From Planctomycetota bacterium (GTDB taxonomy: Bacteria; Planctomycetota; Phycisphaerae; Phycisphaerales; SM1A02), in the NCBI GenBank assembly GCA_014381305.1, contig JACNLW010000060.1, positions 1 through 41,197 on the forward strand: 41,197 nucleotides of DNA. The letters run 5' to 3'. Both the position numbers and the translations under genes were made by a program. Positions 1 to 7,193 of the stretch are shown in pieces; position 1 is the stretch's first letter, and each line of letters begins with the position of its first letter. A model generated the notes under the pieces. That model was given only the letters and a program-made list of their open reading frames with translations. It was not told the DNA's origin and made no database searches.

Positions 1-2
1 CA

Positions 3-953
3 GGTCACGCTGACTATGTGAAGAACATGATTACTGGTGCTGCCCAAATGGACGGCGCGATTCTTGTTGTTGCAGCAACTGACGGCCCAATGCCACAAAC
101 TCGTGAGCACATTCTTCTCGCACGCCAAGTTGGTGTGCCAAAGATTGTTGTGTTTATGAACAAGTGTGACATGGTTGACGACGAAGAACTACTAGAACTC
201 GTTGAAATGGAAATTCGTGAATTGCTCAGCATGTACGATTTCCCAGGTGACGATATTCCAATCATCCGTGGTTCAGCGCTCAAGTCACTTGAAGCCGAAG
301 GCAAGGATGATGAAATTTGCAAGCCAATCGATGAACTCATCGAAGCATGTGACTCATACATTCCAGAACCAGTTCGCGAAACAGACAAGGACTTCTTGAT
401 GCCAGTGGAAGATGTCTTCTCCATCAAAGGTCGTGGTACTGTTGTAACAGGTCGTATCGACCGCGGTATCGTAAAAGTTGGTGATGAAGTTGAAATCGTC
501 GGTCTTGCAGAAGAAAGCCGAAAGACAACTGTTACTGGCGTTGAAATGTTCCAAAAAATTCTTGACGATGCACAAGCTGGTGACAACGTAGGTTGTCTCC
601 TCCGAGGTATTGACAAAGAAGACATTGAACGCGGTCAAGTTCTTGCGAAGCCAGGTTCCATCACACCGCACACGAAGTTCGAAGGCGAAGTGTATGTGCT
701 TACGAAGGAAGAAGGCGGTCGTCATACACCATTCTTCACTGGGTATAAGCCACAGTTCTACTTCCGAACAACGGATGTAACAGGTAAGTTGGAACTTATG
801 GATGGCGCAGAAATGTGCATGCCTGGTGACAATGTAACCATGTCAATCGATCTTGAAGATAAACCAATTGCTATGGAATTGGGTCTTCGTTTCGCGATTC
901 GCGAAGGTGGCCGCACGGTTGGTTCCGGTGTTGTTACCAAGATTATTGAATAA
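3..953 (+). CDS. tuf: Elongation factor Tu, 5'-truncated by window edge
   Basis: GTPase that carries aminoacyl-tRNA to the ribosome in the cytoplasm. The frame is already open at base 3 and reads [15 protein letters not shown], the G3 (DxxGH) region of EF-Tu, so roughly the first 80 residues lie outside the window. The G4 motif NKCD follows (about residue 55 of the visible part), then the SAL-type G5 region ([12 protein letters not shown]), domain II ([13 protein letters not shown]) and domain III ending [10 protein letters not shown]. The family is usually near 395 residues and the visible 316 codons fit that. It is followed by rpmG, tRNA-Trp, secE and nusG, a common bacterial order. Identification is secure; only the missing start is unknown. 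Confidence 0.98.
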   Translation, partial: GHADYVKNMITGAAQMDGAILVVAATDGPMPQTREHILLARQVGVPKIVVFMNKCDMVDDEELLELVEMEIRELLSMYDFPGDDIPIIRGSALKSLEAEGKDDEICKPIDELIEACDSYIPEPVRETDKDFLMPVEDVFSIKGRGTVVTGRIDRGIVKVGDEVEIVGLAEESRKTTVTGVEMFQKILDDAQAGDNVGCLLRGIDKEDIERGQVLAKPGSITPHTKFEGEVYVLTKEEGGRHTPFFTGYKPQFYFRTTDVTGKLELMDGAEMCMPGDNVTMSIDLEDKPIAMELGLRFAIREGGRTVGSGVVTKIIE

Positions 954-975
954 TGTTTTTAATGTGAATTGGTTT

Positions 976-998
976 TGGGGGAGCACTTTGCTCCCCCA
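976..998 (+). other. Stem-loop between tuf and rpmG
   Basis: A perfect 9-bp GC-rich stem (TGGGGGAGC pairing with GCTCCCCCA) with a 5-nt loop ACTTT sits 22 bases after the tuf stop and 25 bases before the rpmG start. No U-run follows, so it does not look like a full intrinsic terminator. A partial terminator, a processing site or an mRNA stabiliser that separates abundant tuf message from the downstream genes are all possible. Confidence 0.55.
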
Positions 999-1023
999 GA
1001 CCCGTTCATGAAAGAGGTTTATC

Positions 1024-1203
1024 ATGGCCAAGAAGGCAACAGATCGAGAATACGTATGGCTTCAATGCACGGAAACAGGCGACCTTAATTATCGCACAAG
1101 TATCCGCGTGAAGGGTGGCATTGACGAAAAAGTCAAAGAAGGCTATAAAAAATATTGCCCGCGTCTACGTAAACACACGCTTCATAAGATCAAGCGAAAA
1201 TAA
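1024..1203 (+). CDS. rpmG: 50S ribosomal protein L33
   Basis: Small large-subunit ribosomal protein of 59 residues, too short for a usual ORF cutoff. It starts MAKKATDREYVWLQC and ends KKYCPRLRKHTLHKIKRK, the typical L33 C-terminus. An AAAGAGG-type ribosome site lies just before the ATG. Zinc-binding forms of L33 carry two CxxC pairs. Here only one cysteine remains in each half (about residues 15 and 46), so this is a zinc-free (C-minus) form. The position between tuf and tRNA-Trp/secE supports the call. Confidence 0.96.
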   Translation: MAKKATDREYVWLQCTETGDLNYRTSIRVKGGIDEKVKEGYKKYCPRLRKHTLHKIKRK

Positions 1204-1223
1204 ACCGCGCCGATTGGCGCAAG

Positions 1224-1296
<73 letters not shown>

Positions 1297-1350
1297 TTTT
1301 GAAGACAACTACGAAATCGCACGCGGTTTCGGTAAACAAAGAGGATGCAC

Positions 1351-1761
1351 ATGGCTGCAGGAATCTACAAACAAGGGCAAGGATATTGGGTACGGTTGAT
1401 GTCTGCCATCGGCTTTGGACTATTGTCATTGATGGGCGTTGCGTGGCTGTGGGATCAAGTCAACGGTATTCAAATTGGTGATATTGAACCAGTTTTTGTT
1501 TCAGCAGCAGTGACGATCGTGGTCATGCTTGCTTGTGGATCAACCGGCTATTACCTCATTGGTCGCAAACCAAAAATGGTTGACTTCATGATCGCAACTG
1601 AAGGTGAAATGAAAAAAGTGAACTGGTCTACAAGGCGTGAAATACTGGGATCAACAATTTTAGTCATCTTATTGACTGCATTTATCGCACTGTTTTGTCA
1701 AATTGCTGACCTAGGTTTCTCAACATTCTTCCAATCCGTTGATGTTTTGCAATCTTCTTAA
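1351..1761 (+). CDS. secE: Preprotein translocase subunit SecE
   Basis: Small membrane subunit that clamps SecY in the SecYEG protein-export channel. The start at 1351 is chosen because AAAGAGG (1338-1344) is 6 nt upstream; an in-frame ATG at 1345 would directly touch it. About 136 residues give two hydrophobic segments in the N-terminal half, then the conserved amphipathic stretch GEMKKVNWSTRREILGST and a last transmembrane helix (VILLTAFIALFCQIADLG). The three-helix plan resembles proteobacterial SecE rather than the single-helix Gram-positive form. It lies between tRNA-Trp and nusG, as is common. Confidence 0.95.
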   Translation: MAAGIYKQGQGYWVRLMSAIGFGLLSLMGVAWLWDQVNGIQIGDIEPVFVSAAVTIVVMLACGSTGYYLIGRKPKMVDFMIATEGEMKKVNWSTRREILGSTILVILLTAFIALFCQIADLGFSTFFQSVDVLQSS

Positions 1762-1785
1762 CGAGGGACATTGAAGAAAGACGCA

Positions 1786-2493
1786 ATGAATACTATGACT
1801 GATACAGAAAACAACATTGAAACACCCGCATCTGAAACCACAGAAGCCGTGACTCCTGAAGTTTCAGAAGAAACAGTGGTTGCGCAACCAGTTGAAAGTG
1901 CGGTTGAAAATGAACCCGATGGTGAAGAGCCACAAACTCGCGCGGGCATGAATTGGTTTGTGCTTCGCGTGGCATCAAACAAGGAAGATTATGTAAAAGC
2001 AGCGCTTGACCGCAAAGTCGAAATTGAAGCAATGCAACACCTTGTTGGGCGCATCATGGTTCCAACCGAAAAAACAAAAACGCTTTCCAAAACAGGTAAA
2101 GCAAAAATTACTGAAACAAAACTCTATCCAGGTTACATCTTTGTTGAGATGAAACTCGAAGAACAACGAATTTCGCAAGACATCTTTTTCCTCATCAAAG
2201 AAACAACGGGTGTTGGTGATTTTGTTGGTACAGCTGGCAAGCCAACCCCAATGTCTGCTGATGAAGTTGACAAAATGCTCTTTGACTCACAAGCCCCAGA
2301 TGAAGTCACAGAGGTGCGACTCGAATTTGCTGTTGGCGATCATGTTAATATCAAAGAAGGTCCATTTTTGGGCTATGAGGGTACAGTCGATGAAATCTTC
2401 CCCGACAAGGGTGTTGTACGGGTGCTCGCTACCGTGTTTGGTCGCCAAACGCAGATCGAAATCGAATACTGGATGATTGAAAAAGCTGAGTAA
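1786..2493 (+). CDS. nusG: Transcription termination/antitermination protein NusG
   Basis: RNA polymerase cofactor that promotes processivity and Rho action and couples to the ribosome. The NGN domain begins near MNWFVLRVASNKEDY and includes LYPGYIFVEM. The C-terminal KOW domain is visible as EGPFLGYEGTVDEI. An acidic, Thr/Glu-rich N-terminal tail of about 55 residues precedes the NGN domain and is not in the standard bacterial protein. The start is uncertain: a TTG at 1771 follows GAGGG closely, while ATG at 1786 is preferred here for its codon. It follows secE by a short gap. The usual next genes (rplK, rplA) are absent; a MoxR gene follows instead. Confidence 0.94.
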   Translation: MNTMTDTENNIETPASETTEAVTPEVSEETVVAQPVESAVENEPDGEEPQTRAGMNWFVLRVASNKEDYVKAALDRKVEIEAMQHLVGRIMVPTEKTKTLSKTGKAKITETKLYPGYIFVEMKLEEQRISQDIFFLIKETTGVGDFVGTAGKPTPMSADEVDKMLFDSQAPDEVTEVRLEFAVGDHVNIKEGPFLGYEGTVDEIFPDKGVVRVLATVFGRQTQIEIEYWMIEKAE

Positions 2494-2590
2494 ATTAACA
2501 CCTTTGCGTAATTTACGATTTTTGCCCCTCCGTTAATTTGCGTCTATTTACAAAGTTTACTACCTTGAGACTAAGTTTCTCCAATAATGG

Positions 2591-2596
2591 TATCGT
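2591..2596 (+). promoter_or_regulatory. -10-like hexamer for moxR
   Basis: TATCGT ends 6 nt before the moxR ATG. A TTGAGA lies at 2565-2570, but its spacing to this hexamer is 20 nt, which is long. The 109-bp gap after nusG suggests a separate promoter. This is one of several placements that would give an almost leaderless message. Confidence 0.3.
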
Positions 2597-2602
2597 GTTC
2601 GT

Positions 2603-3604
2603 ATGACAGAAACTGCATCACGAGTAGAAACCACGGCAGATTCATTTCGCGCGGATTATCAACGAACTCGAGAAGAAATAGCCAAAGCCGTTGTTGGACA
2701 TGATGAGATTGTCGACGGTGTTCTCATTTGTTTGTTTGCAGGTGGACACGCACTACTTGAGGGTGTTCCCGGATTAGGAAAAACGTTGTTGATCCGAACG
2801 CTGAGTGAAGCGTTGGATCTCTGTTTTTCTCGTATTCAATTTACGCCAGATTTAATGCCGGCCGATATCACTGGAACAACTGTTGTCGTTGAATCAGAAG
2901 AAGGACGAACGTTTGAATTTCGCAAGGGACCGCTCTTTGCCCAAATGGTGCTTGCAGATGAGATAAACCGTGCAACACCAAAAACACAATCGGCTCTCCT
3001 TGAAGCGATGCAAGAAAAATCAGTTACAGTTGGCGGTGAAACACACCAACTGCAACAACCGTTTTTTGTCATGGCAACTCAAAACCCGATCGAACAAGAG
3101 GGAACATATCCACTGCCAGAAGCGCAACTCGATCGTTTCTTTTTTAAGTTACGCGTTGGATATTCAGACCGCAACCAACTGATGGAAATTATTGACAGAA
3201 CAACGACTGGTTTCCAACCGAAGATTGAAAAAATTCTCGATACAGAAAAGATCATGCACTATCAATCAATGATCAGAGAAGTAGAGTTGAAACAGGATGT
3301 GCAAGATTATGCAGTGCGTTGTGTACTCGCAACGCATCCTGAGGCAGAGGTTGCAACACCTCAGGTCAAAACATTTTTACGTTTTGGTGCATCACCAAGA
3401 GCAGCACAAACGTTGGCCTTGGCTGGAAAAGTAAGGGCGCTGCTCGCCGGTAGATCAACTGTTGCGGTAGAAGATATTCAAAGTGCAATTCTGCCAGCAT
3501 TGCGACATCGTTGTATTCTTAATTTTGAGGCAGAGGCAGAAGGCGTGACAACCGATGACATTTTGACTAATCTCGTGGAAACACTCCCTACGACAACTTC
3601 TTGA
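2603..3604 (+). CDS. MoxR-family AAA+ ATPase
   Basis: AAA+ ATPase of the MoxR type, a group usually thought to act as chaperones for protein or metal-cofactor maturation. The Walker A motif GVPGLGKT is at residues 54-61 and Walker B (LADEIN) near 114-119. These are followed by the MoxR signatures ATQNPIEQEGTYPLPEAQLDRF and, later, FGASPRAAQTLALA and ALRHRCILNFEAE. Length 333 residues is normal. MoxR genes are usually followed by a DUF58 protein and von Willebrand domain proteins. Here the next gene, 8 bases on, is a probable outer-membrane barrel, so its substrate cannot be read from context. Confidence 0.93.
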   Translation: MTETASRVETTADSFRADYQRTREEIAKAVVGHDEIVDGVLICLFAGGHALLEGVPGLGKTLLIRTLSEALDLCFSRIQFTPDLMPADITGTTVVVESEEGRTFEFRKGPLFAQMVLADEINRATPKTQSALLEAMQEKSVTVGGETHQLQQPFFVMATQNPIEQEGTYPLPEAQLDRFFFKLRVGYSDRNQLMEIIDRTTTGFQPKIEKILDTEKIMHYQSMIREVELKQDVQDYAVRCVLATHPEAEVATPQVKTFLRFGASPRAAQTLALAGKVRALLAGRSTVAVEDIQSAILPALRHRCILNFEAEAEGVTTDDILTNLVETLPTTTS

Positions 3605-3612
3605 ACGGACTT

Positions 3613-4497
3613 ATGATGAGAACAATTGCTTTCACTTTTCTTGTATTGATTATTAGTACTGCTCAAGCAGATGACATTGATTCAATTTTAGATTTCCATC
3701 TCACAAATCAATTTGATAGTTCCATTGATAATGGTGGTAAGGTTGAAGCTACAAGATATGGTGCAGAGCTACGACTTCAATACCAAGTGACTGACGATGA
3801 TTATCTGCAATTTCGTTTTCAATACCAACGCGATGATTGGAATTTTTCGGGTGCTACAGGTTTGGGAAATGATGATCCGTGGGATCTTGTTACTACCACA
3901 GATCTTGCAATGCAGTGGACGCACCAACTTCGAGAGAAAACCCAAATTTTTGGTGGACCCATTATTAAATGGAGCAGAGATTCTGGTGCGGCTCAATCCG
4001 ACTCCAGAGTTTTTGGTGGGATGATCGGTTTTGCGCACGCTTACTCGGACACACTTGTTTTTGGTGGTGGCCTTGGTGTTGTCGAGGCTCTAGAAGACGA
4101 CGATCGTTTGTTTCCTATCTTGGTGCTCGATTGGAAATTGGCAGATGATGTAACACTGACGAGTGATTTGACCACTCGTTTTGGTAGTCGGATTGGCGCT
4201 GAACTTGTATGGAAACCAATTGACGATTGGTCTCTTGGGGTTGGTCTTTCATACGATTACAGCCGATTCCGTTTGGATGATTCTGGATATGCCCAAGGTG
4301 GTGTTGGTGAAGCGACTTCGCTCCCACTGCATGTACGAGCTACCTATCATCCCACTCCAAGCGTTTCAATCACGCTGTTGGGCGGAGTCGTGTTTGCTGG
4401 TGAGTTATCAGTCTATGACTCAGCAGGTGTAACACTGCAAACAGAAAATTATGATTCTGCTGGTGCAATCGGCATTCTTGCACGCCTGAAATTTTAG
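3613..4497 (+). CDS. Probable outer-membrane beta-barrel protein, function unknown
   Basis: About 294 residues. The N-terminus MMRTIAFTFLVLIISTAQA is a clear signal peptide with an AQA cleavage site. The rest is made of alternating polar/aromatic strands (for example YLQFRFQYQRDDW, VTLTSDLTTRFG, WSLGVGLSYDYSRF) and ends in aromatic-containing IGILARLKF, with a C-terminal phenylalanine typical of outer-membrane barrels. ATG 3613 follows ACGGA; TTG 3601 overlaps the moxR stop and is less likely. Close spacing to moxR suggests co-transcription. No specific family is recognised; an alternative is a periplasmic beta-rich protein. Confidence 0.7.
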   Translation: MMRTIAFTFLVLIISTAQADDIDSILDFHLTNQFDSSIDNGGKVEATRYGAELRLQYQVTDDDYLQFRFQYQRDDWNFSGATGLGNDDPWDLVTTTDLAMQWTHQLREKTQIFGGPIIKWSRDSGAAQSDSRVFGGMIGFAHAYSDTLVFGGGLGVVEALEDDDRLFPILVLDWKLADDVTLTSDLTTRFGSRIGAELVWKPIDDWSLGVGLSYDYSRFRLDDSGYAQGGVGEATSLPLHVRATYHPTPSVSITLLGGVVFAGELSVYDSAGVTLQTENYDSAGAIGILARLKF

Positions 4498-4878
4498 CCC
4501 TGCTTCGCTTTAACGCACTCAGCACCGCCGCGGTATACCGCTCGCTATACCTACACCAACATTTAATTGACTCCGAGTGAATAAAAACCATTGCCACACC
4601 CACTTAACATACTGGTAACAAACGAGATAAGTTAATCCCAAAATTAATTAACTCCGAGTCAATTAAAAATTTCAGGAATTAATTGACTCCGAGTTCATTA
4701 AAATCTTCAGGATTAAATTCACTCGGAGTTAATTAAATAATACAGGATTTAATTCACTCCGAGTCAATAAGCCGTGTCTTAACACATTGGTAATAAACGA
4801 GATATGAAAATTACGGAATTAATTGACTCCGAGTCAATTAAAAATATAAGGTTTTAATTGACTCGGAGTCAATTAATT
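4498..4878. other. 381-bp gene-free region between convergent genes, holding a palindrome array
   Basis: The stretch lies between two stop codons (plus-strand barrel gene and minus-strand unknown). It contains seven copies of a 23-bp palindrome (listed separately), a diverged 27-bp direct duplication (4603-4629 and 4778-4804, 24 of 27 bases identical, offset 175 bp), and a separate 12-bp palindrome GCGGTATACCGC at 4530-4541. I see no credible reading frame in it. Confidence 0.85.
4563..4876. repeat. Palindrome array 1: seven copies of a 23-bp inverted repeat
   Basis: The unit is TTAATTGACTC, one central C or G, then the reverse complement. Copies start at 4563, 4644, 4679, 4714, 4748, 4819 and 4854. 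Copies 6 and 7 are perfect; others carry one to a few changes (for example TTCATTAA or TTAACTC arms). Copies 2-3, 3-4, 4-5 and 6-7 are separated by only 11-12 nt, giving a 34-35-bp period. Three spacers share CAGGA. The last copy ends 2 bp from the stop codon of the minus-strand gene at 4879. It could be a stack of RNA hairpins acting as a bidirectional terminator, or iterated sites for a DNA-binding protein. Confidence 0.95.
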
Positions 4879-6513
4879 TTATTCGGGGTCTGGTGTGATA
4901 GGAATATTGTCGATCGTGTTCCAGTGTGTCGTATCAATCACAATTGGTGCAGGATTAATGTCCCAAGGCACGCAAGGGAGCGGGGAAGTTTCAATATTAT
5001 CATTCTCGCCATGAGTGCGTACAACGGAAAATGATAGTTTTCCATTTTGAATGACAGAATTCGGTACAACAACACGCGAATTCCAACCCACATCAGTTGT
5101 TTCCGTAAATATCTGAAAGTGAGACAAAGCATTCGTTTTCGGTGTAATCACAATTGGTTCTGAAAGCGATGAAAAGAATAAGGAAACAGTTTCTTGGTCG
5201 ATTTCTGAATCATTTGCGCTTCCATGGCACGCAATAAAGATTTCCCAACTTCCTAGCACATACCGGACTTCTACTTCAGTTTTTTGATTTTGAGAAACAC
5301 GTCTTGCATACCCATGGCGTAGCGAAGAGAGTGTCCATGTAGGAACGAGCGGAGGAAGTTTAACATGCGGTGGTTTTGCTTTAATGACTCCATTTTCTAC
5401 AGGAAAAATAGCCATTCTGTTTGGCATGCTGAGCACTAATTTTTGAACAGGGGGAGTGACAACCGGACCAAAAACTGAAAGGTCTAGTGCTTTTGGTCTT
5501 TTTAAATTCATGGAAACCGTTTTGCGCGCGGGTATCTCAAAAGCGAGAGGTATTTCGTCTTCACCTTCCCATGCAAGTTGGCACAAACTTGTTTCTGGTT
5601 TACTGTTCGCTACTTTAACTGTTACCGATGCGCCGAACAGCGAAGTAAACCAAAACAAAGATTTTGATTGTGCATCACTCCAACGCAACGCCCTGTATGC
5701 TAGTTGTTTACTCGTTAATGTTTCGTCGAGTAAAATACTAAGTAATTTTTCGAGTTTGGTTTGACTTTCAACCCAGCAAGCAAAACGGTGGTCTTCGTCC
5801 ATCGACGTATCTGTAAGTAGATCGAGACAAGCAGCCCCAGCACCTCGGCTTGCAATAGAGAGATTGTGAAATGCAATCCGCCACAATTGTTCGCCATGTA
5901 GAGCCGAAAGTTTTTCTACGCGGTTAGCATTAGGAATTACAGGAGGATTTACATTGTTTTTAGATGCAAGCAGTACCCATCTCCAATAATGCAAGGCATT
6001 CGTTGGCGGCAAGTAGTTCGCTTCTAAAAAAGTTAGGGTTCCAGTTTTTTCTGTTTTTGAAAAATCAAAACTCGGGAATTGTGATGGGAGATCTACCCAC
6101 TTTGGCACAACGCTTTCTCCGCCAAAATAAATTGAACCAGTTCCATTTTTTGGAAGTTCTACTAAAAGAATTGGACCACTGATGGTGTCCCTTGGGTTCG
6201 TTGATGCTGTGGAATCTGTCATTTCAATTGGGCGAACAAAAACACTTTCGTCTGTCCAACCCGTTGAATGTTCTTTTATCTCAATCCACCCAACTACACC
6301 GTCGGCAGTAGTCCCATCTTCAAAAACAACAGGTATTGTCGAAGGCCATTCGTTGCCAAGTTCGCTGCTCAGAAGGCGGACCATAAGAACACCACCCCTT
6401 GGTGCAATTGGAAAAGTGTTTTTCGCAACAATCGAATCAAGCGGTACAGCAGCAGAAACCCTTGCTGCGCACAGCAAAACTGTGACCATGAAACTTTTTA
6501 GAAACAGTTTCAT
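4879..6513 (-). CDS. Secreted protein of unknown function
   Basis: About 544 residues. The ATG at 6513 is chosen because it overlaps the gmk stop as ATGA and opens a textbook signal peptide (MKLFLKSFMVTVLLCAARVSA). The mature part looks mixed beta and helical, ends in a Pro/Asp-rich tail (ITPDPE), and has no motif I recognise. A central block (RVEKLSALHGEQLWRIAFHN and onward) is helical and resembles repeat-type scaffolds, but only weakly. It sits directly downstream of gmk in the same transcription unit and its stop abuts palindrome array 1. Location is probably periplasmic or cell surface. Function is not assignable. Confidence 0.75.
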   Translation of the reverse strand: MKLFLKSFMVTVLLCAARVSAAVPLDSIVAKNTFPIAPRGGVLMVRLLSSELGNEWPSTIPVVFEDGTTADGVVGWIEIKEHSTGWTDESVFVRPIEMTDSTASTNPRDTISGPILLVELPKNGTGSIYFGGESVVPKWVDLPSQFPSFDFSKTEKTGTLTFLEANYLPPTNALHYWRWVLLASKNNVNPPVIPNANRVEKLSALHGEQLWRIAFHNLSIASRGAGAACLDLLTDTSMDEDHRFACWVESQTKLEKLLSILLDETLTSKQLAYRALRWSDAQSKSLFWFTSLFGASVTVKVANSKPETSLCQLAWEGEDEIPLAFEIPARKTVSMNLKRPKALDLSVFGPVVTPPVQKLVLSMPNRMAIFPVENGVIKAKPPHVKLPPLVPTWTLSSLRHGYARRVSQNQKTEVEVRYVLGSWEIFIACHGSANDSEIDQETVSLFFSSLSEPIVITPKTNALSHFQIFTETTDVGWNSRVVVPNSVIQNGKLSFSVVRTHGENDNIETSPLPCVPWDINPAPIVIDTTHWNTIDNIPITPDPE

Positions 6514-7109
6514 GGTGCCGATTGCGCAGTGTCTTGACACTTTTTAATAATGGCTACAGTTTCTGCTACTGCAAGTTCAAGATTGTCATTTACAATAAAA
6601 AAGTCGTACGCACCACTTTCGCTCGCAAAGAGTATCTCTTGTTTGGCTTCGGAAAACCTCCGCTCGATCGAATCAGCATCATCACGCCCCCTTTCGGTCA
6701 ATCTTCGAAGCAATTCATCTTCACTCGGTGGAAGGATAAAAAATCGTAAGGATTCGGGCATATTCTGATGCACTTGCACGCCGCCTTGCACATCGATATC
6801 AAGCAGCATCAAATTACCCTTTGCCAGTACTTTTTCAACTGGCTCTTTCAGTGTGCCATATCGATGACAATGGAAAACTTCAGCGTGTTCTAGAAAAGCT
6901 CTTTCTTGTACTAGCTCCTCAAACCGTTCGGATGTAACAAAGTAGTAATCCACACCATCAGTTTCGCGATCACTTTTTGGACGAGTTGTTGCCGAAACGC
7001 TAAAAATAGCGTTCAATTCTTCTCGTACCCTATGTACGATCGTCGTTTTTCCAACTCCGGATGGGCCAGAAATGACGATCAAAGCACCTTGTGTACGTGT
7101 AGTAGGCAT
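6510..7109 (-). CDS. gmk: Guanylate kinase
   Basis: Phosphorylates GMP to GDP with ATP in the cytoplasm. The P-loop GPSGVGKT is at residues 15-22, followed by the GMP-binding SATTRPKSDRETDGVDYYFV block and LLDIDVQGGVQV, then RRLTERGRDDADSIERR of the lid/arginine region. Length 199 residues is typical. It overlaps the downstream secreted-protein gene by 4 nt (ATGA). It is divergent from der with 84 bp between starts. Confidence 0.97.
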   Translation of the reverse strand: MPTTRTQGALIVISGPSGVGKTTIVHRVREELNAIFSVSATTRPKSDRETDGVDYYFVTSERFEELVQERAFLEHAEVFHCHRYGTLKEPVEKVLAKGNLMLLDIDVQGGVQVHQNMPESLRFFILPPSEDELLRRLTERGRDDADSIERRFSEAKQEILFASESGAYDFFIVNDNLELAVAETVAIIKKCQDTAQSAP

Positions 7110-7115
7110 TTGGAG

Positions 7116-7121
7116 AGTGTA
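7116..7121 (-). promoter_or_regulatory. -10-like hexamer for gmk
   Basis: On the minus strand TACACT ends 6 nt before the gmk ATG. A second candidate, TATAAA at 7136-7141, would give a 20-25 nt leader. No clear -35 box is visible for either one. Confidence 0.3.
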
Positions 7122-7181
7122 TCGCAGTTTGGCAATTTATACGACCCGTAATTCACTGCGCATCGAACGCGCCTGCTCTGA

Positions 7182-7187
7182 TACAAT
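7182..7187 (+). promoter_or_regulatory. -10-like hexamer for der
   Basis: TACAAT (5 of 6 matches to TATAAT) ends 6 nt before the der ATG, so transcription would start at or next to the start codon. No purine-rich ribosome site is present between them. No good -35 match is seen at 16-18 nt spacing. Confidence 0.4.
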
Positions 7188-7193
7188 GGCGGA

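Noticed and set aside
4563-4876. CRISPR array
   Set aside because: Units are palindromic, partly diverged and separated by only 11-12 nt; there are no unique 25-40-nt spacers and no cas genes.
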